Positions 14,609 through 21,889 of a stretch of DNA of 21,889 bases are shown one piece after another. The stretch comes from Citromicrobium sp. GTDB taxonomy: Bacteria > Pseudomonadota > Alphaproteobacteria > Sphingomonadales > Sphingomonadaceae. The notes under the pieces were generated by a model, which worked only from the letters and a program-made list of their open reading frames with translations, was not told where the DNA came from and did no database searches. Position numbers and translations under genes: made by a program. The stretch lies in assembly GCA_003248395.1 (NCBI GenBank), contig QFNA01000039.1:1-21889 (forward strand), given 5' to 3'. Numbering within the stretch: the stretch's first letter is position 1; the number at the start of each line of letters is the position of its first letter.

Positions 14609-14707
14609 GGTCTATGCTAGGTGATTGGCATGGATAAAACAGTAGGACGATACGCTTTCAGCCCCGGCTGAGAGCGAGTCTTCCTGCGTTTGGGGAGAGG
14701 GGGAAGC

Positions 14708-15343
14708 TTGACTTTGCTGGCGCCGCACAACCTGCCTTTCGCGGCTGCGCTAGTCATCATGCTGGTCCTCGCGATCGTGCAACTGATCGGCGTCGCCGAC
14801 ATTGGCGATGCGGATATCGATCTTGATGCCGATAGCGACGGACTGCCTGACGCAGGAATGTTCGACGGTCTGCTGACGTTGCTCGGCATCGGTCGTATCC
14901 CGCTGACCATCTGGCTCGCGCTGTTCCTTTTCCTGTTCGCGGGTATCGGTCTGTCGATCCAGGAATTTGCCGAAAGCCTGACCGGCGCGCCGCTTTATAG
15001 CTGGGTCGCGGCGGTGGTCGCGGCGGGACTCACGCTCCCAGCCACGGGTGTGCTCGCACGCCCGCTGGGGCGCATTTTGCCAAAGGACCGCACGACAGCG
15101 GTCAGCACGCAAAGCCTGATCGGTCGTCGGGCGACGATTAGCGTCGGCGTGGCCCGCAACGGATCGGCCGCCCGCGCTGCCGTCAGGGACATGCACGGCC
15201 AGATGCATAACGTGATGGTCGAACCGCACGAGGCATCGTCCGAAATGCGCGCTGGTGACGAGGTGCTTCTCGTCCGCCGCGAGGGCAACATTTTTTACGC
15301 GACCGCGCTCGCCGAGCGCCGCTTGTCGCCAACAGTCAATTGA
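14708..15343 (+). CDS. YqiJ-like membrane protein with OB-fold domain
   Basis: About 211 residues with an N-terminal membrane segment (about 10-30), a short very acidic loop (DIGDADIDLDADSDG), two further membrane segments (IPLTIWLALFLFLFAGIG and SWVAAVVAAGLTLPATGVLA), and a C-terminal soluble domain of about 80 residues (SLIGRRATISVGVA, GDEVLLVRREGNIFYATAL) that resembles the OB-fold of YqiJ/NfeD-type proteins. These proteins are partners of flotillins in bacteria, and a flotillin gene follows 12 bases later, which supports the call. I chose the TTG at 14708 because AGAGGGGGAAG lies directly upstream; no ATG is available near the N-terminus. A TTG at 14690 is possible but is too close to the same ribosome site. 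Confidence 0.85.
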   Translation: MTLLAPHNLPFAAALVIMLVLAIVQLIGVADIGDADIDLDADSDGLPDAGMFDGLLTLLGIGRIPLTIWLALFLFLFAGIGLSIQEFAESLTGAPLYSWVAAVVAAGLTLPATGVLARPLGRILPKDRTTAVSTQSLIGRRATISVGVARNGSAARAAVRDMHGQMHNVMVEPHEASSEMRAGDEVLLVRREGNIFYATALAERRLSPTVN

Positions 15344-15355
15344 GAAGGAGGAGCA

Positions 15356-17179
15356 ATGGAAAGTCTGTTCGGAACATCACTGGTCATGATCGGGGGCGGG
15401 GTTCTCCTCGCCATCATAATCGTCACTTTCCTACTGAAGATGTATCGCCGTGCTTCGAAGGAAATCGCCTTCGTGCGGACCGGCGTGGGCGGCGAAAAGG
15501 TCGTGATGAACGGAGGCGCACTGGTGCTGCCGGTCTTCCACGAAACCATGCCGGTCAATATGAACACACTGGTTCTCAGCGTTATCCGGCGCGACAGCGA
15601 GGCGTTGATCACGCTCGACCGCCTGCGGATCGACGTGAAGGCGGAATTCTATGTCCGCGTGAAGCCGGACGCAGAAGCCATCGCCATGGCGGCGCAGACT
15701 CTGGGCCAACGCACGATGCAGCCGGAAATGCTCAAGGACCTCGTCGAAGGCAAGTTCGTCGACGCGCTACGCAGCGTTGCTGCGGGCATGACCATGAACG
15801 AACTGCACGAACAGCGTGCCGACTTCGTCCAGAAGGTGCAGCAGGTTTCGTCGAACGATCTCGCCATGAATGGTCTGGAGCTGGAGTCGGTTTCGCTGAC
15901 GGGTCTCGATCAGACGAGCATCGAGCACTTCAACGCCAACAATGCCTTCGACGCCGAGGGTCTGACCAAGCTGACAGAGCAGATCGAGGCGCGCAAGAAA
16001 CTGCGCAACGACATCGAGCAGGACACGCGTGTCCAGATGGAGACGAAGAACCTCGAGGCCGACGCCCGCAGCTTCGAAATCAGCCGCGACAAGGAATATG
16101 CACGGCTCGAGCAGGAGCGTGAGGTCGAGGTGCGGCGTGCCGCCCAGTCTTCCGAAATCGCCCGCGAACAGGCCGAGCGCACCCGCGAAGCCGATGCCGC
16201 ACGGATCGAGGCCAAGAAGCAGGTCGATGCCCAACAGATCGAGGCCGACCGGCTCGTCGAAGAGGCGCGGATCGACCAGCAGCGTGCACTCGAAATTGCC
16301 CGGCAGGAGCAGCAGATCGCGGTCCAGAACAAGAGCCGCGAGGAAAGCCAGGCCAAGGCAGAAGCCGACGAAGCCCGCGCCAAGGCGGTCGCCGCCGAAG
16401 AGCAAGTCTCGACCAGTCGCGAAACCGAGGTGGCCGAACGTATGAAGCGCATCGAGCTGATCGAGGCTTCGAAGCAGGCCGAGCGCGACGCGATCAAGAT
16501 CCGCGTCGATGCTGAAGCCGAAAAAGATGCCGCATCCAATCGCGCTGAAGCCGCGAGGCTCGAAGCCTCGGGCGAAGCCGAGGCCGAAAAGTTGCGTGCC
16601 GAAGCAGCGCGCGTCCGCTTCGAAGTCGAGGCTGCTGGTCAGAAGGCGATCAACGAAGCGGCCAACATCCTGTCATCGGGCCAGATCAGCCTTCAGACGA
16701 AATTGGCATTGCTCAAGGTGCTACCCGAATTGGTGCGCGAAAGTGCCAAGCCGATGGAAGCAATCGAAAGCATCAAGATCGTCCAGGTCGATGGCTTGAC
16801 CAATGGCGGTGGCAAGGGCGGATCGCACGCTGCAGCTGCCGGCACGAACGGCGGATCGGGCGGCAATCTTGCCACCGATGCGGTGAGTGCTGCGCTGGCC
16901 TATCGCGCACAGGCACCTGTGCTCGACGGTCTGATGAAGGAACTTGGGCTGGACGGGTCCTCGCTCAATAATCTGGTCAAAGGTCCAGCAGAGCAGTCGG
17001 CCGATTTCGTCATTGCCGACGGACCGGTTTCAGAAGACGCTGGAGAGCCGGAGGACGCGTCGGACAAGGGGGACGGGCCTCCACGTTCGTCTCTTCCCGC
17101 TGCCTCCCGCACGGAATCGGACCAGCCAAAGCGCGGCCGGCCAGCCAGCTCGAGCGGCAGCGAGACTGCAGAAGCTTGA
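15356..17179 (+). CDS. Flotillin family protein (YqiK-like, SPFH domain)
   Basis: A 607-residue membrane scaffold protein. One N-terminal membrane segment (about residues 9-28) is followed by an SPFH domain (about 35-205; EIAFVRTGVGGEKVVMNGGA, then ALITLDRLRIDVKAEFYVRV). A long Glu/Ala/Arg-rich coiled coil (about 215-440) and a conserved end (ISLQTKLALLKVLPELVRES) come next. A Gly-rich stretch near 482-505 and an acidic, Ser/Pro-rich tail complete it. Flotillins form oligomers in ordered membrane patches and influence membrane fluidity and protein assembly; the particular clients here are unknown. AAGGAGG sits just before the ATG and overlaps the end of the YqiJ-like gene, so the two are one operon. 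A terminator follows. Confidence 0.93.
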   Translation: MESLFGTSLVMIGGGVLLAIIIVTFLLKMYRRASKEIAFVRTGVGGEKVVMNGGALVLPVFHETMPVNMNTLVLSVIRRDSEALITLDRLRIDVKAEFYVRVKPDAEAIAMAAQTLGQRTMQPEMLKDLVEGKFVDALRSVAAGMTMNELHEQRADFVQKVQQVSSNDLAMNGLELESVSLTGLDQTSIEHFNANNAFDAEGLTKLTEQIEARKKLRNDIEQDTRVQMETKNLEADARSFEISRDKEYARLEQEREVEVRRAAQSSEIAREQAERTREADAARIEAKKQVDAQQIEADRLVEEARIDQQRALEIARQEQQIAVQNKSREESQAKAEADEARAKAVAAEEQVSTSRETEVAERMKRIELIEASKQAERDAIKIRVDAEAEKDAASNRAEAARLEASGEAEAEKLRAEAARVRFEVEAAGQKAINEAANILSSGQISLQTKLALLKVLPELVRESAKPMEAIESIKIVQVDGLTNGGGKGGSHAAAAGTNGGSGGNLATDAVSAALAYRAQAPVLDGLMKELGLDGSSLNNLVKGPAEQSADFVIADGPVSEDAGEPEDASDKGDGPPRSSLPAASRTESDQPKRGRPASSSGSETAEA

Positions 17180-17207
17180 GCCGATTTGCCAGCACCCTAT
17201 TGGGAAA

Positions 17208-17232
17208 GGGGGCGCCGCGGTGCCCCCTTTTT
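17208..17232 (+). terminator. Intrinsic terminator after the flotillin gene
   Basis: GGGGGC starting at 17208 pairs with GCCCCC ending at 17227, extended inward through one G-T wobble pair, and is followed by TTTTT at 17228-17232. It lies 29 bases after the flotillin stop and before the agmatine deiminase start. Confidence 0.88.
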
Positions 17233-17271
17233 CGTTGCGCTGCACTGGGGCACGCGCCTAACCGCGACCCT

Positions 17272-18264
17272 ATGACCACACCTTCGAAACCGATCATGCC
17301 TCCCGAATGGGCTCCGCAGGACTGGCTGTGGATCGGCTTTCCGCACGATGCCGACGAATGGCCCGAAGTCCTGCCGCGCGCGCAGGAACAAATCGCCGCC
17401 TTTGCCAATGCCGTCGCAGAAAGCGGGCAGGAAGTGCGCCTGCTCGTCCGCGATGCGAATAACGAGCAGCGTGCGCGCGATCTCGTCGGAAGCAATGTCG
17501 TATTGGAACGCCGCATCTATGGCGACGTCTGGCTTCGCGATACGGGCCCGCTCGCCCTGAACGATGGTAGCGCGCGTCGGTTCGGTTTCAATGGCTGGGG
17601 CGGTAAATATCTGATGGAGGGCGATCAGACCGTCGGCGCGGATCTTGCCGCAGACGCTCGCCTCCCGCTCACCATCTGTGACTGGATTCTGGAAGGCGGT
17701 GCGATCGACGGCGACGGCACCGGACTGGTGGTCACGACCGAACAATGCCTGCTTAATCCCAATCGCAACCCGAACCTGTCGCGCGACGAGATCGAACGGC
17801 ACCTGCAGCGTGATCTTGGATTCACCCGTGTGCTGTGGCTGGGCAACGGCCTGATCAACGATCACACCGATGGCCACGTCGACAATCTTGCGCGCTTTGT
17901 CGCGCCAAATACGCTTGCTCTGCCTCGCGCCACCGGCAAAGACGATCCCAATGCGGCAATCTATGCCGATGCGAAGCGGCGCGCCGAAGCGGCCGGAGTG
18001 TCAGTGAACGAGATACCCTCGCCGGGCCTCGTCACCAGCGGCAATCGGATCGAGCCGGCCAGCTATGCCAATTTCGCAATCACCAGCAAACTCGTCGTCG
18101 TGCCGACATTCGGCAGCCCGCACGACGATGACGGCGTCGCGGCGATTGCAGAGCTGTTTCCCGACCGCGCCACGATCGGACTGCCCGGCGACGCGGTGTT
18201 GGCCGGCGGTGGCGGGTTTCATTGTGCCAGCCAGCAAATGCCCAGCGCAGGCTGGACGCCTTAA
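17272..18264 (+). CDS. aguA: Agmatine deiminase (peptidyl-arginine deiminase-like family)
   Basis: A 330-residue guanidino-group-modifying enzyme converting agmatine to N-carbamoylputrescine and ammonia, in the arginine decarboxylase route to putrescine. The active-site residues are all visible: WLRDTGP with D90, EGGAI with E141, the INDHTDGHVDN motif with H198 and D200, and GGGGFHCASQQ with the nucleophile C318. The length is slightly shorter than the usual 350-370. I chose the ATG at 17272 (MTTPSKPIMPPEWAPQ); the frame is open upstream to 17176 but that overlaps the flotillin terminator. No N-carbamoylputrescine amidase gene (aguB) is adjacent, so the next pathway step must be encoded elsewhere if the route is used. 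Confidence 0.92.
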   Translation: MTTPSKPIMPPEWAPQDWLWIGFPHDADEWPEVLPRAQEQIAAFANAVAESGQEVRLLVRDANNEQRARDLVGSNVVLERRIYGDVWLRDTGPLALNDGSARRFGFNGWGGKYLMEGDQTVGADLAADARLPLTICDWILEGGAIDGDGTGLVVTTEQCLLNPNRNPNLSRDEIERHLQRDLGFTRVLWLGNGLINDHTDGHVDNLARFVAPNTLALPRATGKDDPNAAIYADAKRRAEAAGVSVNEIPSPGLVTSGNRIEPASYANFAITSKLVVVPTFGSPHDDDGVAAIAELFPDRATIGLPGDAVLAGGGGFHCASQQMPSAGWTP

Positions 18265-18280
18265 CCTTTCGTTAGGGTTT
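18259..18280 (+). terminator. Weak terminator-like hairpin over the agmatine deiminase stop codon
   Basis: CCTTAAC (18259-18265) pairs with GTTAGGG (18271-18277) with one wobble pair and a 5-base loop, followed by TTT. The stem is A/T-rich and the T-run is short, so the call is tentative. Confidence 0.35.
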
Positions 18281-18298
18281 CGCCACGAAATTGGCTGC

Positions 18299-18427
18299 AT
18301 GGCCAAGGCACTGACCCTCGCGCACGCGCATCTCCCGACATTTCGACCAAGCGAGCTAATCCGCAGCCTGGCCGTGACCGGATGCGGTCTGGCGCTGGTT
18401 TTCGGCGGGCCGGTGCTACCCCTGTAG
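18299..18427 (+). CDS. Possible small protein of 42 residues
   Basis: An ATG at 18299 opens a 42-residue frame ending at TAG 18425-18427. The second half is hydrophobic (SLAVTGCGLALVFGGPVLPL), so a membrane peptide is possible. It overlaps the 3' end of the convergent TauE/SafE gene by 12 bases and has no clear ribosome site. It fills the only gap between agmatine deiminase and the permease. I do not recognise it, and it may be chance. Confidence 0.3.
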   Translation: MAKALTLAHAHLPTFRPSELIRSLAVTGCGLALVFGGPVLPL

Positions 18428-19165
18428 CAGTTTCAGCAAAGCGACAGTGGCGGTGGCGAACAGCACCAGCGCCACGAAAGCGCGCCACGTGCGATCGCTA
18501 ATCTTGCCGAAAGCAAGCGAGCCCAGCCAGTTGCCGATCCAGACCGCGGGAAGCAGCAGCACCGCGAGCAGCAGATCGCGCCAGTCGAGCAATCCGAGCG
18601 CAGCGCCCGATGCCAGCCCTGCGGCCGCCGCGATGGTAAAGATCAACAGCATCGACGCTTTGGCCGCCACCCGGGGAATGGCCCGGCCGACGTAATAGGG
18701 CACGACCGGCGGTCCGGGCATTCCGGCAAAACCGGTCAGCAATCCCGCCGCAACGCCCGTTGCGGCGGTCTGCATCGGGCCCGGAATTTCGGCGGCACGT
18801 TGCGGCAGGAGGACCGCGCCAAAGGCAGACAGGGCAACGAAGGCGATCAGCACACGCGCCAGATCGGCCGGAGTTATGTTGAGCAGCCAGAGCCCCGGCG
18901 CGGTCGCCAGCACGACCCAGAAGCCGATCACCAGCGCGGACCTTTCGGCATTGCGCAGCAGGTTGCGGATTTCGCTGAGGCCGAGGCCGACCGCGATCCC
19001 GTTGGTGACCAATACGGCCTGCACCGGCGTGAGTGCCAGCGCGAGAACCGGAACGAGCACGATCGCCATGCCGAAGCCGGCTATGCCGCGAATATAGGCT
19101 GCGACGAAGGCTGCCACGAGCGCGACCGCGATGTCCACGGCTCCGAAGCCGGCGAAGAATTCCAC
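18416..19165 (-). CDS. TauE/SafE family sulfite-exporter-type permease
   Basis: A 249-residue protein consisting almost wholly of hydrophobic segments, with about eight membrane helices in two repeats. The signature RGIAGFGMAIVLVPVLAL in the first half is mirrored by LTGFAGMPGPPVVPYYVG in the second, as expected for TauE/SafE (DUF81). The family moves sulfite, sulfoacetate or other organic anions; the substrate here is unknown. The start is a GTG at 19163-19165. Its probable ribosome site AGGAG overlaps the thrS stop codon 14 bases away, so it is co-transcribed and probably translationally coupled to thrS. That neighbour gives no clue to its substrate. Confidence 0.88.
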   Translation of the reverse strand: MEFFAGFGAVDIAVALVAAFVAAYIRGIAGFGMAIVLVPVLALALTPVQAVLVTNGIAVGLGLSEIRNLLRNAERSALVIGFWVVLATAPGLWLLNITPADLARVLIAFVALSAFGAVLLPQRAAEIPGPMQTAATGVAAGLLTGFAGMPGPPVVPYYVGRAIPRVAAKASMLLIFTIAAAAGLASGAALGLLDWRDLLLAVLLLPAVWIGNWLGSLAFGKISDRTWRAFVALVLFATATVALLKLLQG

Positions 19166-19179
19166 AGCTGGTGAAACTC

Positions 19180-21094
19180 CTACTTGAGATCGGGCGGCGT
19201 CGCTGCATCGCGCAGCATGGCGATGGCTTCGTCCAGCTTCATCATCTTCTGATGCTGCTCGCCGAGCGTACGGATGGCGACGGTGCCATCGTCTGCCTCG
19301 CGATTGCCGACGACCAGCAGGTGCGGGACCTTGGCGACCGAATGTTCGCGCACCTTGTAGTTGATCTTCTCGTTGCGCAGGTCGCTTTCGACGCGGATGC
19401 CGGCGTCAGTTAGTTGATGAAACACATGCGCTGCGTAGTCGTCTGCATCGGAGGTGATCGTGGCGACTACGGCCTGGACCGGGGCGAGCCAAAGGGGCAG
19501 GCGGCCGGCGAAATGTTCGATCAGGATGCCGATGAAGCGTTCGTAGCTGCCGAAAATCGCGCGGTGGAGCATGACCGGGCGATGTTTCCCGCCGTCTTCG
19601 CCGATATAGGTCGCGTCCAGACGTTCGGGCAGCACGCGGTCGCCCTGGATCGTCCCGACCTGCCAGGTCCGGCCGATCGCATCGGTGAGATGCCATTCGA
19701 GCTTGGGTGCATAGAACGCGCCTTCGCCGGGCAATTCCTCCCAGCCGTAGTCGTCATTCGCCATCCCCGCCTCGGCCACGGCGTCGCGCAGTTCCTGTTC
19801 GGCCTTGTCCCAATCCGCTTCGGACCCGAAACGCTGTTCGGGACGAAGCGCCAGCTTGACGTCGTAATCGAAACCGAAATCGCGATAGACCTCGTCCGCC
19901 AGCGCACAGAACTTGCGCACTTCCTCGACCACCTGTGTCTCGGTGCAGAAGATATGCGCATCGTCCTGCGTGAATTGCCGCACGCGCATCAGCCCGTGGA
20001 GCGCGCCATGCGGTTCGTTGCGGTGGCAGCAGCCCATTTCGCCGAGCCGGATCGGCAGGTCGCGATAGGAGGTGATGCCCTGCTTGAACACGAGCACATG
20101 CGCCGGACAATTCATCGGCTTGAGCGCCATCCAGTCGGCATCGCCGCTGATGATTGCGCCTTCGTCCTCGGTGTTGGGAACCTCGTCGGGGATGACAAAC
20201 ATGTTCTCGCGATACTTGCCCCAATGGCCCGACTGTTCCCACTGGCGGGCATCCATGACTTGCGGGGTCTTGATCTCGCGATAGCCCGCCTTGTCCATCT
20301 TGCGGCGCATGTAGGCTTCGAGCTCGCGCCAGATCTTGTAGCCCTTCGGATGCCAGAAGACGCTGCCATGCGCGCTTTTTATTAAGCCAGCCGGTGCCGT
20401 AGATACGCGTCAGCTGCGCGTTCTTCTGGTCGCCGCGCCAATAGGCGCCGGCCACGCGCATCAGCTTGAACGCCTCGGGATCGAGCTTGCCCGTGCTGGC
20501 CAGATGCGGGCCGCGGCACATGTCGAGCCAGTCCTCGCCCGACCAGTAGACGGTCAGTTCCTCGTCCTCGGGCAGTTCCTTCGCCCATTCGGCCTTGAAG
20601 GTCTCGCCTTCGGCCTGCCACTTGTCGATCAGCTGCTGGCGGCTCCAGACCTCGCGGCGCAGCGGCTTGTCCGCCTTGATGATCCGCCGCATCTCTTCCT
20701 CGATGGCGGGAAGATCGTCCATGCTGAAGGGTTCGCGACCCTCCGGCGCCTTCACGTCGTAGTAGAAACCGTCGTCGGTCGCCGGGCCGAAAGTGATCTG
20801 CGTGCCGGGGTAGAGCGACTGGACGGCCTCTGCCAGCACATGCGCGAAATCGTGGCGCGCCAGTTCGAGCGCATCGGCTTCGTCGCGACTGGTGACCAGC
20901 GCCAGACTGGCATCGCCGTCGAACGGGCGATTGATGTCGCGCAGTTCTGCCCCCGAGCCATGATCGACACGCGCAGCGATCGCAGCCTTCGCGAGGCCCG
21001 GACCGATTGCGGCGGCCACGTCGCCGGGCGTGCTGCCGGGTTCCATTTCGCGCACCGACCCGTCGGGCAGGCTGATCTTGAGCAATTCGGTCAT
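19180..21094 (-). pseudogene. thrS: Threonine-tRNA ligase, frameshifted by an internal deletion near 20380
   Basis: The two parts together cover ThrRS, which charges tRNA-Thr. The first frame (21094 down to about 20385, near 237 residues) starts MTELLKISLPDGSVREME with the TGS domain and contains the editing domain (HDFAHVLAEAVQSLYPG, DMCRGPHLAST). It ends in AQLTRIYGTGWLNKK and then runs into nonsense. The second frame resumes at AHGSVFWHPKGYKIWRELEA and holds the catalytic core: MNCPAH, GCCHRNEPHGALHGLMRVRQ, QDDAHIFC and LHRAIFGSYERFIG, plus the anticodon-binding domain to the stop at 19180. The family segment between NKK and AHGSVF, about 33 residues rich in charged helix, is absent, so about 100 bp are missing with a frame change. 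As thrS is normally single-copy and essential, a sequence error is a leading explanation. It is followed by the TauE/SafE gene. Confidence 0.85.
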
Positions 21095-21121
21095 GTCACT
21101 CGCATTCCATTTCGTCAGGCC

Positions 21122-21216
21122 GCGCCCTGCCACAAGCGGGCGCACACCGGAAGGGCGGTGTCGTCAGGAGTTACCGATTTCGGGAGGCAGACACCGCACC
21201 GCCCAAAACCGGGCGG
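21122..21216 (-). promoter_or_regulatory. Candidate structured leader upstream of thrS with mutually exclusive stems
   Basis: Reading the minus strand from PhoD towards thrS, several perfect stems compete. GCGGTGTC (21197-21190) pairs with GACACCGC (21162-21155). Part of that right arm, ACACCG (21161-21156), instead pairs with CGGTGT (21149-21144). CCGCCC (21216-21211) pairs with GGGCGG (21204-21199). GCGCCC (21143-21138) pairs with GGGCGC (21127-21122), ending 27 bases before the start codon. No T-run is seen, so control at translation would be more likely than termination. Function is inference. Confidence 0.4.
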
Positions 21217-21328
21217 CGGCAGATCGCTCAGTCCGCGACCGACCGCCCCCGGAACACCGGGGTGGTGGTAGTGGTGGAGTCGATCGGCGGCATCATCGCA
21301 GCGGAGATAGCGTTCGACAGCGCCGCGC

Positions 21329-21889
21329 TCAAGCCTGTTGCAGCCTGCGGCTGCCCGCCAGCGTGGCGACCCGGTGCGTTGCGTTCACCCCGGCGCCCCG
21401 GTCGCGCACGCTCGCGACAAAGCGAAATTCGCTCGAGGCGCTGCCCGGCGTCAGTTCGACCGCCATGTAACCGCGGCGCGAGGCATCCATCCATTTGAGC
21501 TGGCGGTTATGCGCCACGCTGGCACGTTCGATATCGGCCGGTGCGACATGCGAGAGATAGCTTTCGAAGCCGGGTGATGCGTGTCGCCTGCCAGGCTGAT
21601 CAGATTGGCATCCGACGCGAGCGCCGCCTCGAACACGCGCTCGCGCGCGGCGGGATAGCCATCCCACGCATCCATGTTCAGCGGCAGTTCGGCGCGCGAA
21701 GCCATGACTCCGGCCTGGATTCGCTGGCGAATGTAGTCGGGCAGATTGCCCGGAAGATTCTCGGTCAGCGCGGGTGCGGTTGCGAGCTGACCCATCAGGA
21801 CCTGCTGCACCAGCACCTGCCACGGCTTGCCCGCCCGCGCCGAGCGTTTCATGCCATCGGCCAGCCACGCCTGCTGCGCCGCGCCGAGC
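21329..21889 (-). pseudogene. PhoD-type alkaline phosphatase, C-terminal part, frameshifted by a small deletion (5' end outside window)
   Basis: The gene enters from the right edge. From 21889 the frame reads LGAAQQAWLADGM, then GKPWQVLVQQVLMGQLATAP, and DANLISLAGDTH, all typical of the metallophosphoesterase domain of PhoD-like phosphodiesterase/alkaline phosphatases; GDTH supplies metal ligands. Directly after GDTH, near 21571-21582, the frame breaks. The other frame continues SPGFESYLSHVAPADIERAS, KWMDASRRGYMAVELTP and SEFRFVASV to the TGA at 21329-21331. The usual family segment of about 23-25 residues that begins N-A-W after GDTH is missing, so about 70 bp appear to be lost with a frame change. 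Such enzymes are normally exported, often by Tat, but the signal region is outside the window. thrS follows on the same strand after 234 bases. Confidence 0.75.

Noticed and set aside
15767..16539. Hydrophobic or Ser/Arg-rich minus-strand frames opposite the flotillin coiled coil
   Set aside because: The Glu/Ala/Arg codon repeats of a coiled coil give open antisense frames; these are compositional artefacts, not membrane proteins.
21095..21328. T-box or leader peptide controlling thrS
   Set aside because: There is no T-box motif, no run of Thr codons in a short upstream frame and no T-run after the stems; only the competing hairpins themselves could be supported.
21228..21494. Minus-strand 88-codon frame ending in a Thr-repeat segment (IDSTTTTTPVFRG)
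   Set aside because: Most of it overlaps the PhoD 3' coding region in another frame, and the remaining 30 or so codons have no ribosome site or family resemblance.

Overview
The window looks like GC-rich chromosomal DNA from an alphaproteobacterium, most likely order Sphingomonadales and near the Erythrobacteraceae. This rests on the protein style and gene set: an HTH-DUF4019 membrane protein, a short ribbon-helix-helix protein, the glnE-bcp-DUF455 run, and an M28 lipoprotein. It is inference, because no marker RNA gene is present. No phage, insertion sequence, CRISPR array, tRNA or rRNA was seen, and no gene-free stretch exceeds 300 bases.

Layout. (1) 1-597: the 3' end of a probable outer-membrane protein. 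(2) 753-1478: acetoacetyl-CoA reductase. (3) 1536-3116, minus strand: an HTH/DUF4019 membrane protein and a single-pass membrane protein. (4) 3210-3488: a small ribbon-helix-helix protein, convergent with a small membrane protein (3494-3715) that lies downstream of murA (3785-5068). (5) 5188-6066: galU, divergent from murA and convergent with an M28 peptidase lipoprotein gene (6126-7838). (6) 7942-11884: glnE, bcp and a DUF455 gene with overlapping stops and starts, then an M23 peptidase (12024-12719) closed by a strong terminator. (7) 12881-14446: an acyl-CoA synthetase. (8) 14708-17179: a YqiJ-like protein and a flotillin, also closed by a terminator. (9) 17272-18264: agmatine deiminase. (10) Minus strand to the end: TauE/SafE permease, thrS, and the 3' end of a PhoD-type phosphatase gene.

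Most genes are housekeeping: cell-wall precursor synthesis (murA), nucleotide-sugar supply (galU), nitrogen-status signalling (glnE), peroxide defence (bcp), polymer or lipid metabolism (phaB, acyl-CoA synthetase) and membrane organisation (YqiJ and flotillin).

The most striking signal is a set of breaks in conserved genes. The M28 gene carries both an apparent small deletion and a perfect 56-bp tandem duplication whose frame effects cancel. thrS, normally essential, lacks roughly 100 bp in mid-gene and is frameshifted. The PhoD gene lacks roughly 70 bp just after its GDTH motif and is frameshifted. Four such lesions in 22 kb, one in thrS, suggest assembly or consensus error at least as strongly as gene decay. 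I found no convincing new multi-gene system. The best candidates for real but undescribed signals are a region of mutually exclusive hairpins before thrS and a pair of 12-bp direct repeats, 20 bp apart, before the YqiJ/flotillin operon.
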